Part shown: piece by piece, positions 42,667 to 52,443 of the stretch | Numbering within the stretch: the stretch's first letter is position 1 | Layout of the letters: the number at the start of each line of letters is the position of its first letter | Source of the DNA: SZUA-430 sp964483585 | GTDB taxonomy: Bacteria; Pseudomonadota; Alphaproteobacteria; Micropepsales; Micropepsaceae | Direction: 5' to 3' | Assembly (NCBI GenBank): GCA_964483585.1 | Contig: CAZABH010000005.1 | Coordinates: 1-64,000 of the forward strand | Length of the DNA: 64,000 nt | Notes under the pieces: model-generated | Told to the model about the DNA's origin: nothing | What the model saw: the letters and a program-made list of their open reading frames with translations, nothing else | The model's database searches: none | Made by a program: the position numbers and the translations under genes

Positions 42667-44895
42667 ATGGACAACGCGACGACAAAACGCGAGCAGGCGC
42701 AGGCTGCCTTAAATGCGGGGACGCAACGGCGCGATGCCCGTGCGCAGGCGAAAGCCATCGACACAAAATCGCCAGACCGCCTGATCAATCGCGAGCTGTC
42801 ATGGCTGGCTTTCAACACGCGCGTCCTGGAAGAAGCCAAGAACGTCCGTCATCCGCTGCTTGAGCGCCTGCGTTTCCTGTCAATCTCTGCAGCCAACCTC
42901 GATGAATTCTACATGGTGCGCGTCGCTGGCTTGCGCGGGATGGTGCGCGCCGGCATCAGCACTATCTCGGATGACGGCTTGCGCCCGCAGCAGCAACTCG
43001 ATGCCGTCGACGCCACTGCCATGAAGTTGATGGCCGAGCAGCACGCGGTCTGGCTGACGCTGCAGGCCCTGCTGAAGAAAGCGGGTATCACCGTGATCGC
43101 AGCCGCAGAGCTGACGGCGCCGGAGCGCGGTTGGCTTGAGACGACGTTTCTCGGCGATGTGGCTCCGGTCCTGACACCGCTGGCCATCGACCCGGCTCAT
43201 CCCTTTCCATTCATCCCCAACCTTGGCCTCGCGCTTGTGCTGCAACTCAGGCGCCGGGCCGATGGCCACGAGATGGACGCCCTTGTGCCGATCCCTGCGC
43301 AGGTACCACGCTTCATCCGCTTGCCGGATGGAGCTGGCGAGCCGGCACGTTTCATCGCACTGGAGAAAGTGATTGCAGAGTTCCTCGACAAGCTCTTTCC
43401 CGGATACGATGTTCTGGGCAGCGGTTGCTTCCGCGTCATCCGTGACAGCGACATCGAAGTTGCCGAAGAAGCCGAGGATCTGGCCCGATGGTTTGAAGGC
43501 GCACTCAAGCGCCGCCGGCGCGGCAGCGTCATCCGCCTGAAGATCGAGCAAGAGATGCCCGAGGCCTTGCGAGCGGTTCTGGCCGAGAAGATCGATCTCG
43601 GCGGGCGCGCCCCCGTGATCGTTGATGGGCTGCTGGGCCTCGCTGATACGCGCCAGCTGATCGCAGCCGATCATCCAGAGCTGGCCTTCAAGCCCTACAA
43701 CCCGCGCTTCCCCGAGCGCATCCGGGAATTCAATGGCGATTGCTTCGCCGCCATCCGGGCCAAGGACTTCATCGTCCATCACCCCTTCGAGGCCTTCGAC
43801 GTCGTGGTGCAGTTCCTGCGCCAGGCCGCCGCCGATCCCGACGTGGTGGCCATCAAGCAGACGCTCTACCGGACGGGCAACGATTCGCCAGTGGTTCAGG
43901 CCCTGATCGAGGCTGCCGAAGCCGGTAAGTCGGTGACGGCCGTCGTCGAGCTGAAAGCCCGCTTCGACGAGGCCGCAAACATAAAATGGGCCAACGATCT
44001 GCAGCGCGCCGGCGTCCAGGTTGTCTATGGCTTCATCGAGCTGAAGACACACGCGAAGCTGTCGCTGGTGATCCGCCGCGAAGGCGGCACCATGCGTACC
44101 TACACGCATTTCGGCACCGGCAACTATCACGCAGCAACAGCACGCATCTACACCGACCTGTCGCTCTTCACCGCCGACCAGGCGATGGGGCGCGATGCGG
44201 GCAGGGTCTTCAATTTCATTACCGGCTATGCGCGACCCGAGCAGCTCGAGAAGCTTGCAGTGTCGCCGATGAACTTGCGACAGACCCTGATCAACCACAT
44301 CGAACAGGAAATCGCGCACGCGCGCGCCGGACGCCCGGCACAGATATGGGTCAAGCTCAACGCCCTCGTCGACGCGGCTGTCATCGACGAGCTCTATCGC
44401 GCAAGCCAGGCAGGTGTTCAGATCGACCTCGTCGTGCGCGGAATTTGCTGTCTCAGGCCCGGCATCCCCGGCCTGTCCGAGAACATCCGCGTGAAGAGCA
44501 TTGTGGGTCGTTTCCTCGAACATGCCCGCGTTGTGTGCTTCGGCAACGGCCATGGGTTGCCTCATGCGAATGCGAGAGTGTACATCTCGTCGGCCGATTG
44601 GATGCCACGCAATCTCGACCGTCGCGTCGAGGTTCTGGTTCCGGTCGAAAACCCGACGGTGCACGAGCAGGTGATGGGGCAGATCATGAATGCAAACCTC
44701 AAGGACATCGCGCAGAGTTGGCTCCTGCAGGCCGATGGAAGCTATGTGCGTGCACCTGCCGCTGATGCGCCGGATGCCTTCAGTGCCCACCAGTATTTCA
44801 TGACCAATCCCAGCCTGTCGGGGCAAGGAAGCAAGTCGCCGACGCGCCAGTTGCCTTCAAGGTCGGGGCAGCGTGCGCGTAGCCGGGGAAACTAG
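42667..44895 (+). CDS. ppk: Polyphosphate kinase 1
   Basis: This 742-residue enzyme polymerises the ATP gamma-phosphate into polyphosphate. The four-domain PPK1 pattern is present: N-terminal INRELSWLAFNTRVLEEA, then VAIKQTLYRTGNDSP, VELKARFDEAANIKWANDL, and the catalytic-His region THFGTGNYHAATARIYTDLS (the autophosphorylated His corresponds to the one in NYHA). The C-terminal domain has VGRFLEHARVVCFGNG and SSADWMPRNLDRRVE. An upstream GTG at 42658 is an alternative start. ppx follows three bases later. Confidence 0.95.
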   Translation: MDNATTKREQAQAALNAGTQRRDARAQAKAIDTKSPDRLINRELSWLAFNTRVLEEAKNVRHPLLERLRFLSISAANLDEFYMVRVAGLRGMVRAGISTISDDGLRPQQQLDAVDATAMKLMAEQHAVWLTLQALLKKAGITVIAAAELTAPERGWLETTFLGDVAPVLTPLAIDPAHPFPFIPNLGLALVLQLRRRADGHEMDALVPIPAQVPRFIRLPDGAGEPARFIALEKVIAEFLDKLFPGYDVLGSGCFRVIRDSDIEVAEEAEDLARWFEGALKRRRRGSVIRLKIEQEMPEALRAVLAEKIDLGGRAPVIVDGLLGLADTRQLIAADHPELAFKPYNPRFPERIREFNGDCFAAIRAKDFIVHHPFEAFDVVVQFLRQAAADPDVVAIKQTLYRTGNDSPVVQALIEAAEAGKSVTAVVELKARFDEAANIKWANDLQRAGVQVVYGFIELKTHAKLSLVIRREGGTMRTYTHFGTGNYHAATARIYTDLSLFTADQAMGRDAGRVFNFITGYARPEQLEKLAVSPMNLRQTLINHIEQEIAHARAGRPAQIWVKLNALVDAAVIDELYRASQAGVQIDLVVRGICCLRPGIPGLSENIRVKSIVGRFLEHARVVCFGNGHGLPHANARVYISSADWMPRNLDRRVEVLVPVENPTVHEQVMGQIMNANLKDIAQSWLLQADGSYVRAPAADAPDAFSAHQYFMTNPSLSGQGSKSPTRQLPSRSGQRARSRGN

Positions 44896-44898
44896 ACA

Positions 44899-46416
44899 TT
44901 GAGTGCAAGCGCGCCTGGCGATCAGCCCCAGAAGCGTCCGGGCATGGCCGTGGCAGAGGGACCCATCGGTGTCGTCGACATAGGGTCGAACTCGGTTCGC
45001 CTCGTTATCTACGATCGCCTCGTGCGCAGTCCCCTTGCTCTTTTCAACGAGAAATCCCTCTGCGCCATCGGCCGTAACATGGTGCGCACCGGAGTGCTGG
45101 ACGAAGAAGGCAGCGAGTCGGCCCTCGCGGCCCTTGCGCGCTTCCAGGAGGTTGCACGTTCGGTCGGCGTCTCACGGCTGGAAACATTCGCGACGGCAGC
45201 CGTGCGTGATGCACAAAATGGTGCTGAGTTCGTCGCGCGCGCCCGCAGCGCGATCGGAACCCCGATCCGCATACTCAGTGGCGAGGACGAAGCACGCTTT
45301 GCCGCGGAAGGTGTGCTGGCGGCGATCCCCGAGGCCGAAGGGGTCGTCGGCGACCTCGGCGGTGGCAGCCTCGAGCTGTCGTTCGTCGGGCAGGGCAAGC
45401 ATGCGGGCGGGCTGACGTTGCCCTTTGGCCCGCTTCGCCTCATGGACCTGTCCGAGGGACGTCCGGACCGCGCACGCGCAATCGTGGATGCGGAACTCGA
45501 GAAGCTTCCCGGGCTCGAGCGGCTGAAGGCCAGGTCGCTTTACGCCGTAGGAGGTGTCTGGCGCAACATCGCCCGTATGCACCTCGAAAATGTGCAGCAC
45601 CCGGTACGGATCCTGCACCACTACGAGATACCCCGCGACCGTGCGATCGAGTTCACGGGCCTGATCGCAGGCCTGTCACGCCGATCACTCGAAAGCGTGG
45701 CAGGCGTGACGCGCAAGCGGGCAGAAGCGATCCCTTACGGGGCAGTCGTGATGGAGCGGCTTCTCAAGCTGGGAAAGCTTGATCGCGTGATTATCTCGGC
45801 CTTTGGCGTGCGTGAGGGGCTTCTGTTTTCCAAACTCTCCGAGGTCGAGCGCGCAAAGGATCCCTTGCTGTCAGCCTGCGAGGATATGTCGAGGCGTCTG
45901 GGCCGGGACCCATCGCTCGGCGCAATCCTGGAGCAATGGACAGCACCGCTGTTCCAGCAAACCGACAAGGTCTTCGAGCGGCTGCGACGTGCCGCCTGCC
46001 ACCTGGCAGACACGGGCTGGCGCGGCCACCCCGATCATCGCGCCGAATTGATCTACGAGGAGATCCTCAACGCGCCCTTCATCGGCATCGATCATCCGCA
46101 GCGCAACCTCCTTGCATTGGCCTTGTTCCATCGATACGGCGGTACAAGCGAAAAACTTGAAAGAAAAGCAGTGCGTTTCATCGGGGAAGAGGCTGTCGGA
46201 AAGGCGCGCAGTCTGGGCTTCACCTTGCGGGCGGGCCTTGTATTGGCAGGGCCATCCCCCGCGCTGCTTAAAGCAAGTGCAATTCGACTGACCCCGGGCA
46301 GCCTGATACTCACACTTCCGCGGCGCAATCAGGCTCTCGTTGCAGAAGCCAGTACAAAGCGCTTTGAAGTGCTCGCCGACGCGATCGGGAAGACATTCCG
46401 GGTCGAGCTTCGCTGA
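44899..46416 (+). CDS. ppx: Exopolyphosphatase (Ppx/GppA family)
   Basis: This 505-residue actin/Hsp70-fold phosphatase hydrolyses polyphosphate or pppGpp. Signatures are VVDIGSNSVRLVIYDR (about 25-40), ETFATAAVRDAQNG, GEDEARFAAEGV and VVGDLGGGSLEL. A C-terminal helical part (about 320-505) with HPDHRAELIYEEIL matches the HD-like region of the family. The start is a TTG at 44899. The ppk-ppx pair balances polyphosphate levels, a storage and stress compound. Confidence 0.93.
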   Translation: MSASAPGDQPQKRPGMAVAEGPIGVVDIGSNSVRLVIYDRLVRSPLALFNEKSLCAIGRNMVRTGVLDEEGSESALAALARFQEVARSVGVSRLETFATAAVRDAQNGAEFVARARSAIGTPIRILSGEDEARFAAEGVLAAIPEAEGVVGDLGGGSLELSFVGQGKHAGGLTLPFGPLRLMDLSEGRPDRARAIVDAELEKLPGLERLKARSLYAVGGVWRNIARMHLENVQHPVRILHHYEIPRDRAIEFTGLIAGLSRRSLESVAGVTRKRAEAIPYGAVVMERLLKLGKLDRVIISAFGVREGLLFSKLSEVERAKDPLLSACEDMSRRLGRDPSLGAILEQWTAPLFQQTDKVFERLRRAACHLADTGWRGHPDHRAELIYEEILNAPFIGIDHPQRNLLALALFHRYGGTSEKLERKAVRFIGEEAVGKARSLGFTLRAGLVLAGPSPALLKASAIRLTPGSLILTLPRRNQALVAEASTKRFEVLADAIGKTFRVELR

Positions 46417-46598
46417 CCACAATGACGGCTGGTGTACCAATTTGGGCCAGCTTCGTCCGTTCCTGAGTTTTCATCGTCTTAACGCACGCCATGCCACACT
46501 GCGCATCCGTGATGACGGGATGACACCATCCTGCAGGGCCTGGGTAACTGATGCACGTAAGTGACACGACGATAAGCAAGCGACGGAGCGTGCGATAG

Positions 46599-49500
46599 AT
46601 GATACTCGCTCGTTTCCTGAACCTGACTGTACGCGCGGCGCTCTGGACCCTTCTGGTGGGTTCGCTTGCCGCCGCTGCTACGTTGCTTGCGATGTACACC
46701 TACTTTGCCGAGCAGGCGCGGGTATCGATCGAGCGTCGATCCGATGCGACGGCCAACGCAGTGGAAGCCGCTGCCGCCAGCCTCGGCAGTTCAGCGCATC
46801 TCCAGAAGATCGTGCAGAGACTTCACGCACGAGACGGGATCCAGGCGCTTGTCCTGATCGACCGCACCAGCGGTCAGGTCATTGCGGCGACCGACGCAGC
46901 CTTGGTCGGGACATTGGCCGAGCCCGGCTGGCAGGCCGGCATGTCAGAAGGGCGCGACCAGCCCGCTGCAAACCAGACGATCACTGCATTCCGTGACAGC
47001 ACGTTTGTCCTGACGCGGACAATCGAGATGCGGGAAGCGAATGGTGTCGTGCGCCCTATGCAGCTGCTGCTGCAGGCAAGCGCCGACAACATCCACACCG
47101 AGTCGATCCGGGGCATGATCGAGCCTGGCGCAATCATGATCACCGGCATCCTCGCGACGCTGGCCCTGTATGTCATGATGCTTCACCGCGCGATCCTCAG
47201 GCCGCTGACGCAGATCCAGCGGGCAATCCGGAAGTTCTCTCGGGGCAAGGTACACGTGCGTGTGCCCAACCTGCCGCGCAACGAAATCGGCATTCTCGGC
47301 GAGAAGCTGAACCGCCTGCTTGACGGTGTAGTGCAGGCACGAGCGCGTGTTGAGCAGCAGAACCGTGAACTCATGGTTGCCAAGGAAGAAGCCGAGTTGG
47401 CCAACAAGATGAAGTCGGACTTTCTGGCCACGATGAGCCACGAGATCCGAACGCCATTGAATGGCATCATGGGGATGGCCCAGCTTCTCGCCATGAGCCC
47501 GCTGCCCGAAAAGCAGGCAAAATTCTCGCGCCTGATTCTGACATCAGCCGAAACGCTGCTCACACTCATCAATGACATTCTCGACTTGTCGAAAATCGAA
47601 GCCGGCAAGGTCAGTCTCGAGTCCGTCGGCTTCAACCTGCACCAGGTCCTGGCCGACGTGGCAGAGCTGATTGCCCCCAAGGGCCGCGAGAAGGACGTTG
47701 CAGTCCTCCTGCGCATTGCGCCGGGCGTGGCGGGCGAGGTGCGAGGTGACCCCCATCGTTTGCGCCAGGTCGTGCTGAATTTCGCAAGCAACGCGATCAA
47801 GTTTACGGAGAATGGCCACATCTGCATTGCAGCCACCAAGGCCGGCATGACCGAAAACGGCACCTCGCGCATCCGCATCTCGGTTCGCGACAGCGGCATC
47901 GGTATCGCACCTGAGGCACAGGCACGCCTGTTCACGAAGTTCACGCAGGCCGACACCTCGATGGCGCGCCGCTATGGCGGTACGGGACTTGGACTTTCGA
48001 TCTGTCACGAACTTGTGACGTTGATGAATGGGCAGATCGGCGTCACCAGCACGCCAGGCGAAGGTTCCGATTTCTGGTTCGAGCTTGAGCTACCCGACGA
48101 GGCGGCGCCCCCAGCGCCGCCGCGCGATCTGGGAAAGCCTGATCCAGCCTGCATCCTGGTTCTGGATGGGCTGGAGATATCACGAACGATAGCCTCCGAA
48201 AGCATTGCACAGTCGGGCGGGCGTTGCTTTGCGGTAGCCGATACGCTTGCAGCCTTGCGCCTGCTCAAGCCCCTTGACGGCAGCATCGCGCAGATCGATG
48301 CGGTCCTGATCGCCGAACCCATGCTGGCAGCCGCACGGTCGGGAGGTCTTCTGCAAGCCGCAACCGACCTCGAAGTGCCGGTACTCTTGTGGACATCAAA
48401 TGTCGATATCGAAGGCCGCGCGCAGAGACACGAAACAGAGTTTGCGGCGATTATAGGGCGACCGGCGCTTCCCGAGAAGCTCACGCAGGCGCTGGCGAAT
48501 GTAATCGGCAAGAGACGCAGGCCTGAGCGCCAGCCCCAGCGCGCTGCTGCAGGTTCAAGTCAGGTCGCGAAACAAGAGGCGCAGCCCGACTTCAAGGGCA
48601 AACGCATTCTGATTGTCGACGACAACCGCAACCAGCAGGTTCTGCTCGGGCGTTTCCTCGAAATGCTCGGCAGTAAGGTTGCAACCGCTGATGAAGGACG
48701 CAGTGCCGTCGAGTATCGCCAGCGCGAGGCATTCGATCTCATCGTCATGGATTGCCAGATGCCGGGCATGAATGGCTTCGATGCCACGCGCTCCATCCGC
48801 CAGTACGAGCACGAGCGGCAACTGCCGCCCGTGCCGATCATTGCGCTGACAGCCCACGTCATGCGGGGCGACCGTGATCGTTGCATGAAGTCGGGAATGG
48901 ACGACTACCTTACGAAACCCATGAACTTCGACGACGTCAAGCGCGTACTGGCTGAACACCTCCGTCGCTACGAAGCATTGGTTGGCGATCAGGACGATCG
49001 GCTAACGGAAGAAACAGGCGATACATCGCCGACTGTTGCACAAGCCCCCAACGATGGACATGCGGCAGGGGTGGGGCAGGGGATCCTGTTCCGCAATCCA
49101 GAGGTCCTCGTCGTCGACGACAGTGACGTCAATGGCGAAGTAGCACGCGCCACACTCGAGATGATGGGATGCCGCGTCACCATCGCCCAATCTGGCAAAG
49201 CGGCTATGGAGGCGGTGCGCCAGAGCCGCGTCGATATCGCTCTCCTTGATATACACATGCCGGCAATGGACGGCTACGAGGTGGCCAGATTGTTTCTGCA
49301 GATGTTTGCCTCGGGCGAAGTGCAATCATTTCCGCTGGTCGCAATGACCGCGGCAACAAGCGACGCCGATCGAGCGAAGTGCTTTGAAGTCGGCATGAGT
49401 GCCTTCGTAGCCAAGCCTCTCGATCAGGTTCAGCTCGCGCAGACACTTCACAAATGGCTCCCGGAGGAACTTCATGCGGGACAAGACCTTCAAAGTTGGG

Positions 49501-49892
49501 TCCCTGCCGACGAAGCCACGTTGAACCCTGTGGCGCTGAACGGCGTGCGCAACGTCATGCGCAGCCGCTTCGACAGCTACATCAAGTTGTTCATGCGCGA
49601 GACTAGCCGCCAGCTTGACGAGATCCGCACATTGGTCACAAGCAATGGATCACCTGACGAGCTCGTCCGAGCAGTTCACACGTTACGCTCGGCCTGTGGC
49701 CAGATCGGCGCCAACCGCGTATCCGGCGCGGCAGCCTTCATTGAAGACGAGGCAATCGCGCGTGCGTCGGCCGGTGAATCCATCGCCGGCCTGCTTCCGC
49801 AGATCGAGAAACTCGACAAGCTGTTTGCCGACGTCAAATCCGAGCTGGGGCGCTATGCGACACCCGACCAGCATCAAGGCCGATTGCCCTGA
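46599..49892 (+). CDS. Hybrid sensor histidine kinase with three receiver-like domains and Hpt
   Basis: This 1097-residue inner-membrane phosphorelay protein has TM1 (about 12-35), a periplasmic sensor (36-175), TM2 (about 175-196) and HAMP (about 197-250). HisKA carries MSHEIRTPLNGIMGMAQLL (phospho-His about 286) and the ATPase has NFASNAIKF, DSGIGIAPEA and GGTGLGLSI. A first receiver-like domain (about 515-640, ILVLDGLEISRT) lacks the usual acidic cluster and is probably inactive. Two intact receivers follow (ILIVDDNRNQ, VMDCQMPGMNG; and VLVVDDSDVNG, LLDIHMPAMDG), then Hpt (about 990-1090) with AVHTLRSACGQIGA. No response regulator lies next to it. Confidence 0.92.
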   Translation: MILARFLNLTVRAALWTLLVGSLAAAATLLAMYTYFAEQARVSIERRSDATANAVEAAAASLGSSAHLQKIVQRLHARDGIQALVLIDRTSGQVIAATDAALVGTLAEPGWQAGMSEGRDQPAANQTITAFRDSTFVLTRTIEMREANGVVRPMQLLLQASADNIHTESIRGMIEPGAIMITGILATLALYVMMLHRAILRPLTQIQRAIRKFSRGKVHVRVPNLPRNEIGILGEKLNRLLDGVVQARARVEQQNRELMVAKEEAELANKMKSDFLATMSHEIRTPLNGIMGMAQLLAMSPLPEKQAKFSRLILTSAETLLTLINDILDLSKIEAGKVSLESVGFNLHQVLADVAELIAPKGREKDVAVLLRIAPGVAGEVRGDPHRLRQVVLNFASNAIKFTENGHICIAATKAGMTENGTSRIRISVRDSGIGIAPEAQARLFTKFTQADTSMARRYGGTGLGLSICHELVTLMNGQIGVTSTPGEGSDFWFELELPDEAAPPAPPRDLGKPDPACILVLDGLEISRTIASESIAQSGGRCFAVADTLAALRLLKPLDGSIAQIDAVLIAEPMLAAARSGGLLQAATDLEVPVLLWTSNVDIEGRAQRHETEFAAIIGRPALPEKLTQALANVIGKRRRPERQPQRAAAGSSQVAKQEAQPDFKGKRILIVDDNRNQQVLLGRFLEMLGSKVATADEGRSAVEYRQREAFDLIVMDCQMPGMNGFDATRSIRQYEHERQLPPVPIIALTAHVMRGDRDRCMKSGMDDYLTKPMNFDDVKRVLAEHLRRYEALVGDQDDRLTEETGDTSPTVAQAPNDGHAAGVGQGILFRNPEVLVVDDSDVNGEVARATLEMMGCRVTIAQSGKAAMEAVRQSRVDIALLDIHMPAMDGYEVARLFLQMFASGEVQSFPLVAMTAATSDADRAKCFEVGMSAFVAKPLDQVQLAQTLHKWLPEELHAGQDLQSWVPADEATLNPVALNGVRNVMRSRFDSYIKLFMRETSRQLDEIRTLVTSNGSPDELVRAVHTLRSACGQIGANRVSGAAAFIEDEAIARASAGESIAGLLPQIEKLDKLFADVKSELGRYATPDQHQGRLP

Positions 49893-50752
49893 CCTTCGGT
49901 CGCACCCAGAAAAGTAAGGGGATCTCGAAGGAAACCTTCGGTGTGCTTCAACACCGGCGAACGCCATCGCATTCCGGGCATCAGGCTGGTCAGGATGCCC
50001 GAGTGACCGATGCCAGCGTAGACTTCTGAGCGCGCTGGTGAGCCCTCCCTCTGCAAGGCATCGACCATGAGCACGCTGGCATGCGAACCAACCACGCGAT
50101 CCCGCGCCCCGTGCAGCAGCAGCATCGGTGGCAAACCTGCACGCGCAAGTTTGATCGGCCGCGCTGACTGGGGGGCGTCCGCTGCAGGGGCAAAGATGTC
50201 CTTCACGCCTCGCCACTTGAGCGGGTTCAGTGTGTAGGGCCCCGCAAGTCCGACGATACCCGCAATATCCTTGGGCGACAGTCCATGGCTTGCCAGGTAA
50301 CGCGGATCCAGGGCGAGCGTTGCCGCAATATGAGCCCCCGCAGAATGGCCCATGATGAACAGGCGCGAGGGGTGCCCGCCCAGGCGCAGCAGATTGCTGT
50401 GCGTCCAGTGCAGCGCACGCGCGGCATCCTCGTTGAAGCGCGGGAATTGAACCTGAGGAAACAGCCTGTAGTCGGGAATGATCACCAGGTGACCCCTGCC
50501 TGCCAGCATGCGTCCAAGCAGGCGATAGTACCAGCGCGCGCCACTGACCCACCCACCGCCATAGAGGAACAGGATGGTCGACGTCACACGACGGTTCTGC
50601 GGCAGGTAGATGTCCAGCCGATGTCGGGGATCATCGCCATAAGGCACGTGGCGCAAGGGGAAGAAGTCCTTATCGCCCGCGCCACCGGCACCGATCCGGA
50701 AAGACAGGGTCTCTGGCGGGACATCTGGTGGCGGCGAGAGGACAATGTTCAT
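49874..50752 (-). CDS. Alpha/beta-hydrolase, esterase/lipase family
   Basis: This 292-residue enzyme shows the oxyanion region LFLYGGGWVSG (Tyr where most have His, as in HGGG), the nucleophile elbow GHSAGAH (Ser about residue 145), the acid in HGARDRVVG and a likely catalytic His in GIGHSG. It is close to carboxylesterases of the BD-FAE/hormone-sensitive-lipase-like group. The start at 50752 (MNIVLSPPPDV) is used; a Met lies 12 residues upstream. It is convergent with the kinase gene with a 19-bp overlap. Confidence 0.88.
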   Translation of the reverse strand: MNIVLSPPPDVPPETLSFRIGAGGAGDKDFFPLRHVPYGDDPRHRLDIYLPQNRRVTSTILFLYGGGWVSGARWYYRLLGRMLAGRGHLVIIPDYRLFPQVQFPRFNEDAARALHWTHSNLLRLGGHPSRLFIMGHSAGAHIAATLALDPRYLASHGLSPKDIAGIVGLAGPYTLNPLKWRGVKDIFAPAADAPQSARPIKLARAGLPPMLLLHGARDRVVGSHASVLMVDALQREGSPARSEVYAGIGHSGILTSLMPGMRWRSPVLKHTEGFLRDPLTFLGATEGQGNRP

Positions 50753-50829
50753 GCCCCTTCTTTGCGCGAGGGCAGAAGCGCACGTCAAGCTGGCCGTCGG
50801 TCGCGCCGTGGTTTTCCGGGCCTTCCGTC

Positions 50830-52443
50830 TCAGTTCAGCGGGGTTGAGAAGGTAACCAGCAGCGCATGACCACCGTCACGCTCCCGAGCGGCGGTCTCGC
50901 CACGATCTGACGATTTTCCCATGTCATAACGGTATTCCAGGCGCAGGCTTGCCTCAGGCCGGTTCAGGCTTTCCCGCACATAGTCCGAGACATCGATGCT
51001 GAGCTGCAACTGTTGTCCCTTTGAGCGCGCCGAGAGGTCGTCGTCAACGAGCTGCGACTGCGCGTCGGCGGCACCATAGCGCAGCTCGACGCGTGGGCCG
51101 CGATCCGGGGCATAGCCGATGCTGACATGGGGAGCCATCTGGCTTTCGGCAGTCCTGCGACCCAGCACATCATCATCGGTCTGGATCAACGACAGCCCCG
51201 CACCCAGCTTCCAGTTTCCCCGCCGCATGCTGTGCGACAGGTCTGCATAGCGGTCGGATGATCGGGAGAGCCTGACGCCATCCTCGGCGCCGGGCGTCAT
51301 CATGTCGGTCGTGATGCGCCGCTCCCTCAGGCTTGCTGTCGTCTCACCAAAGCGACCCTGCCAGCTCATCGCCAGATGTGCGGTCGACACGCGGTCTCTT
51401 GGGCCAACGGTGATCTCCGCGCGCGTGACATCGCCCCGCTCGAAGCCGCCGCTCAAGGACGTGGGAAGAAGATGGCGCACGGGATCCAAAGTGTCGGCAA
51501 TCGCAGAAGGCAGCACGTCCGCAACCAGAAGGTCGGCGCTGATGCCAGAGAAGGTCGTTCGTCGCAGCCACTGCCCGCCATTGATCAGGCTGAACTCGGC
51601 GCCCTGCCGGCGATAGACCTGAAGTTCGGATGCCTTGAAACCGACGGTGATCTGCTCGCGTGAACGGGCCTCGTCACGGCTTTCGTAATCCTGATAGCCC
51701 ACCGTCACGTTGGTCGCGCCATACTCGAGGCGCGAGGAAATGGTGGACCAGCTGCCCGGGAAGACGAAACGGCCGTCGACAAGCGGCAGCATGACCGCCG
51801 CCGCACCCTCGGACAATTGTCCCATCTCGCCATCGACCAGAAGTTTCAGGTTCCCCGAATCAACAAGCTGGGCAGCGATCCTGTGTCGCCGCGTGGTCTG
51901 GCGTGCTGCGCGGTCACGTGGCCGGTCGCGAACCTCAGGGTCGTTGAAATCGCGAGGCGTGACGCCGGCGTCGTCATCCATGAAGAAGGTGCTCATGCGA
52001 AGCCGCCCCCCAAGGGCATCGACCTCACTGGTGCCGCCGACCGGCAGCGCAAGGCCCGGGCCGCCGCGGCCGCTGGCAAGCCAGGAGATCCGCTGCGACA
52101 GCAACGGCTCGAACACGGCGCTGCCCGAGGCCAGGCGCGGCAGAAGGGCAGCCGTCTGGCTCGCAGGTACGGGCAGCAACGGCTGATAGGCGAGGAATGG
52201 CGCGAGCGCGTCGATTTGCTTGTGAATGGGGCCGACGACTGGTTGCGCGGCCTGTCGCGCGTGCGCCCCCTCTCGCGGGAAAGGCTCGGCCTTGTCCGAT
52301 AGAACCCCTGGCAGTATCCAATAGGCCGATCCCGTCCCACCTTGGGCCGCGCCCGCCGTCGCAAGAACCGACGCGCCAGCCATCAGCCAGCAGCAGATCC
52401 TGGATTTTGCCAGACGGGTTGGTGAATTCTGTTCCATCATCAT
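50830..52443 (-). CDS. Beta-rich protein, probable outer-membrane component, unknown family
   Basis: This 537-residue protein has a signal peptide (CCWLMAGASVLATAGAAQGG) and a C-terminal half full of alternating amphipathic strands (for example LEYGATNVTVGYQDYESRDE, TVGFKASELQVYRRQGAEFS, PHVSIGYAPDRGPRVELRYG, ASLRLEYRYDM). It ends TFSTPLN, not the terminal Phe of most barrel proteins. An outer-membrane or surface location is inferred. No catalytic motif or named family is recognised. It is on the same strand as the esterase gene (78 bases before it) and divergent from the LuxR gene. Confidence 0.6.
   Translation of the reverse strand: MMMEQNSPTRLAKSRICCWLMAGASVLATAGAAQGGTGSAYWILPGVLSDKAEPFPREGAHARQAAQPVVGPIHKQIDALAPFLAYQPLLPVPASQTAALLPRLASGSAVFEPLLSQRISWLASGRGGPGLALPVGGTSEVDALGGRLRMSTFFMDDDAGVTPRDFNDPEVRDRPRDRAARQTTRRHRIAAQLVDSGNLKLLVDGEMGQLSEGAAAVMLPLVDGRFVFPGSWSTISSRLEYGATNVTVGYQDYESRDEARSREQITVGFKASELQVYRRQGAEFSLINGGQWLRRTTFSGISADLLVADVLPSAIADTLDPVRHLLPTSLSGGFERGDVTRAEITVGPRDRVSTAHLAMSWQGRFGETTASLRERRITTDMMTPGAEDGVRLSRSSDRYADLSHSMRRGNWKLGAGLSLIQTDDDVLGRRTAESQMAPHVSIGYAPDRGPRVELRYGAADAQSQLVDDDLSARSKGQQLQLSIDVSDYVRESLNRPEASLRLEYRYDMGKSSDRGETAARERDGGHALLVTFSTPLN

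Noticed and set aside
42880..44826. 648-codon - strand frame opposite ppk
   Set aside because: It is antisense to a fully recognisable polyphosphate kinase, with no protein-like features.
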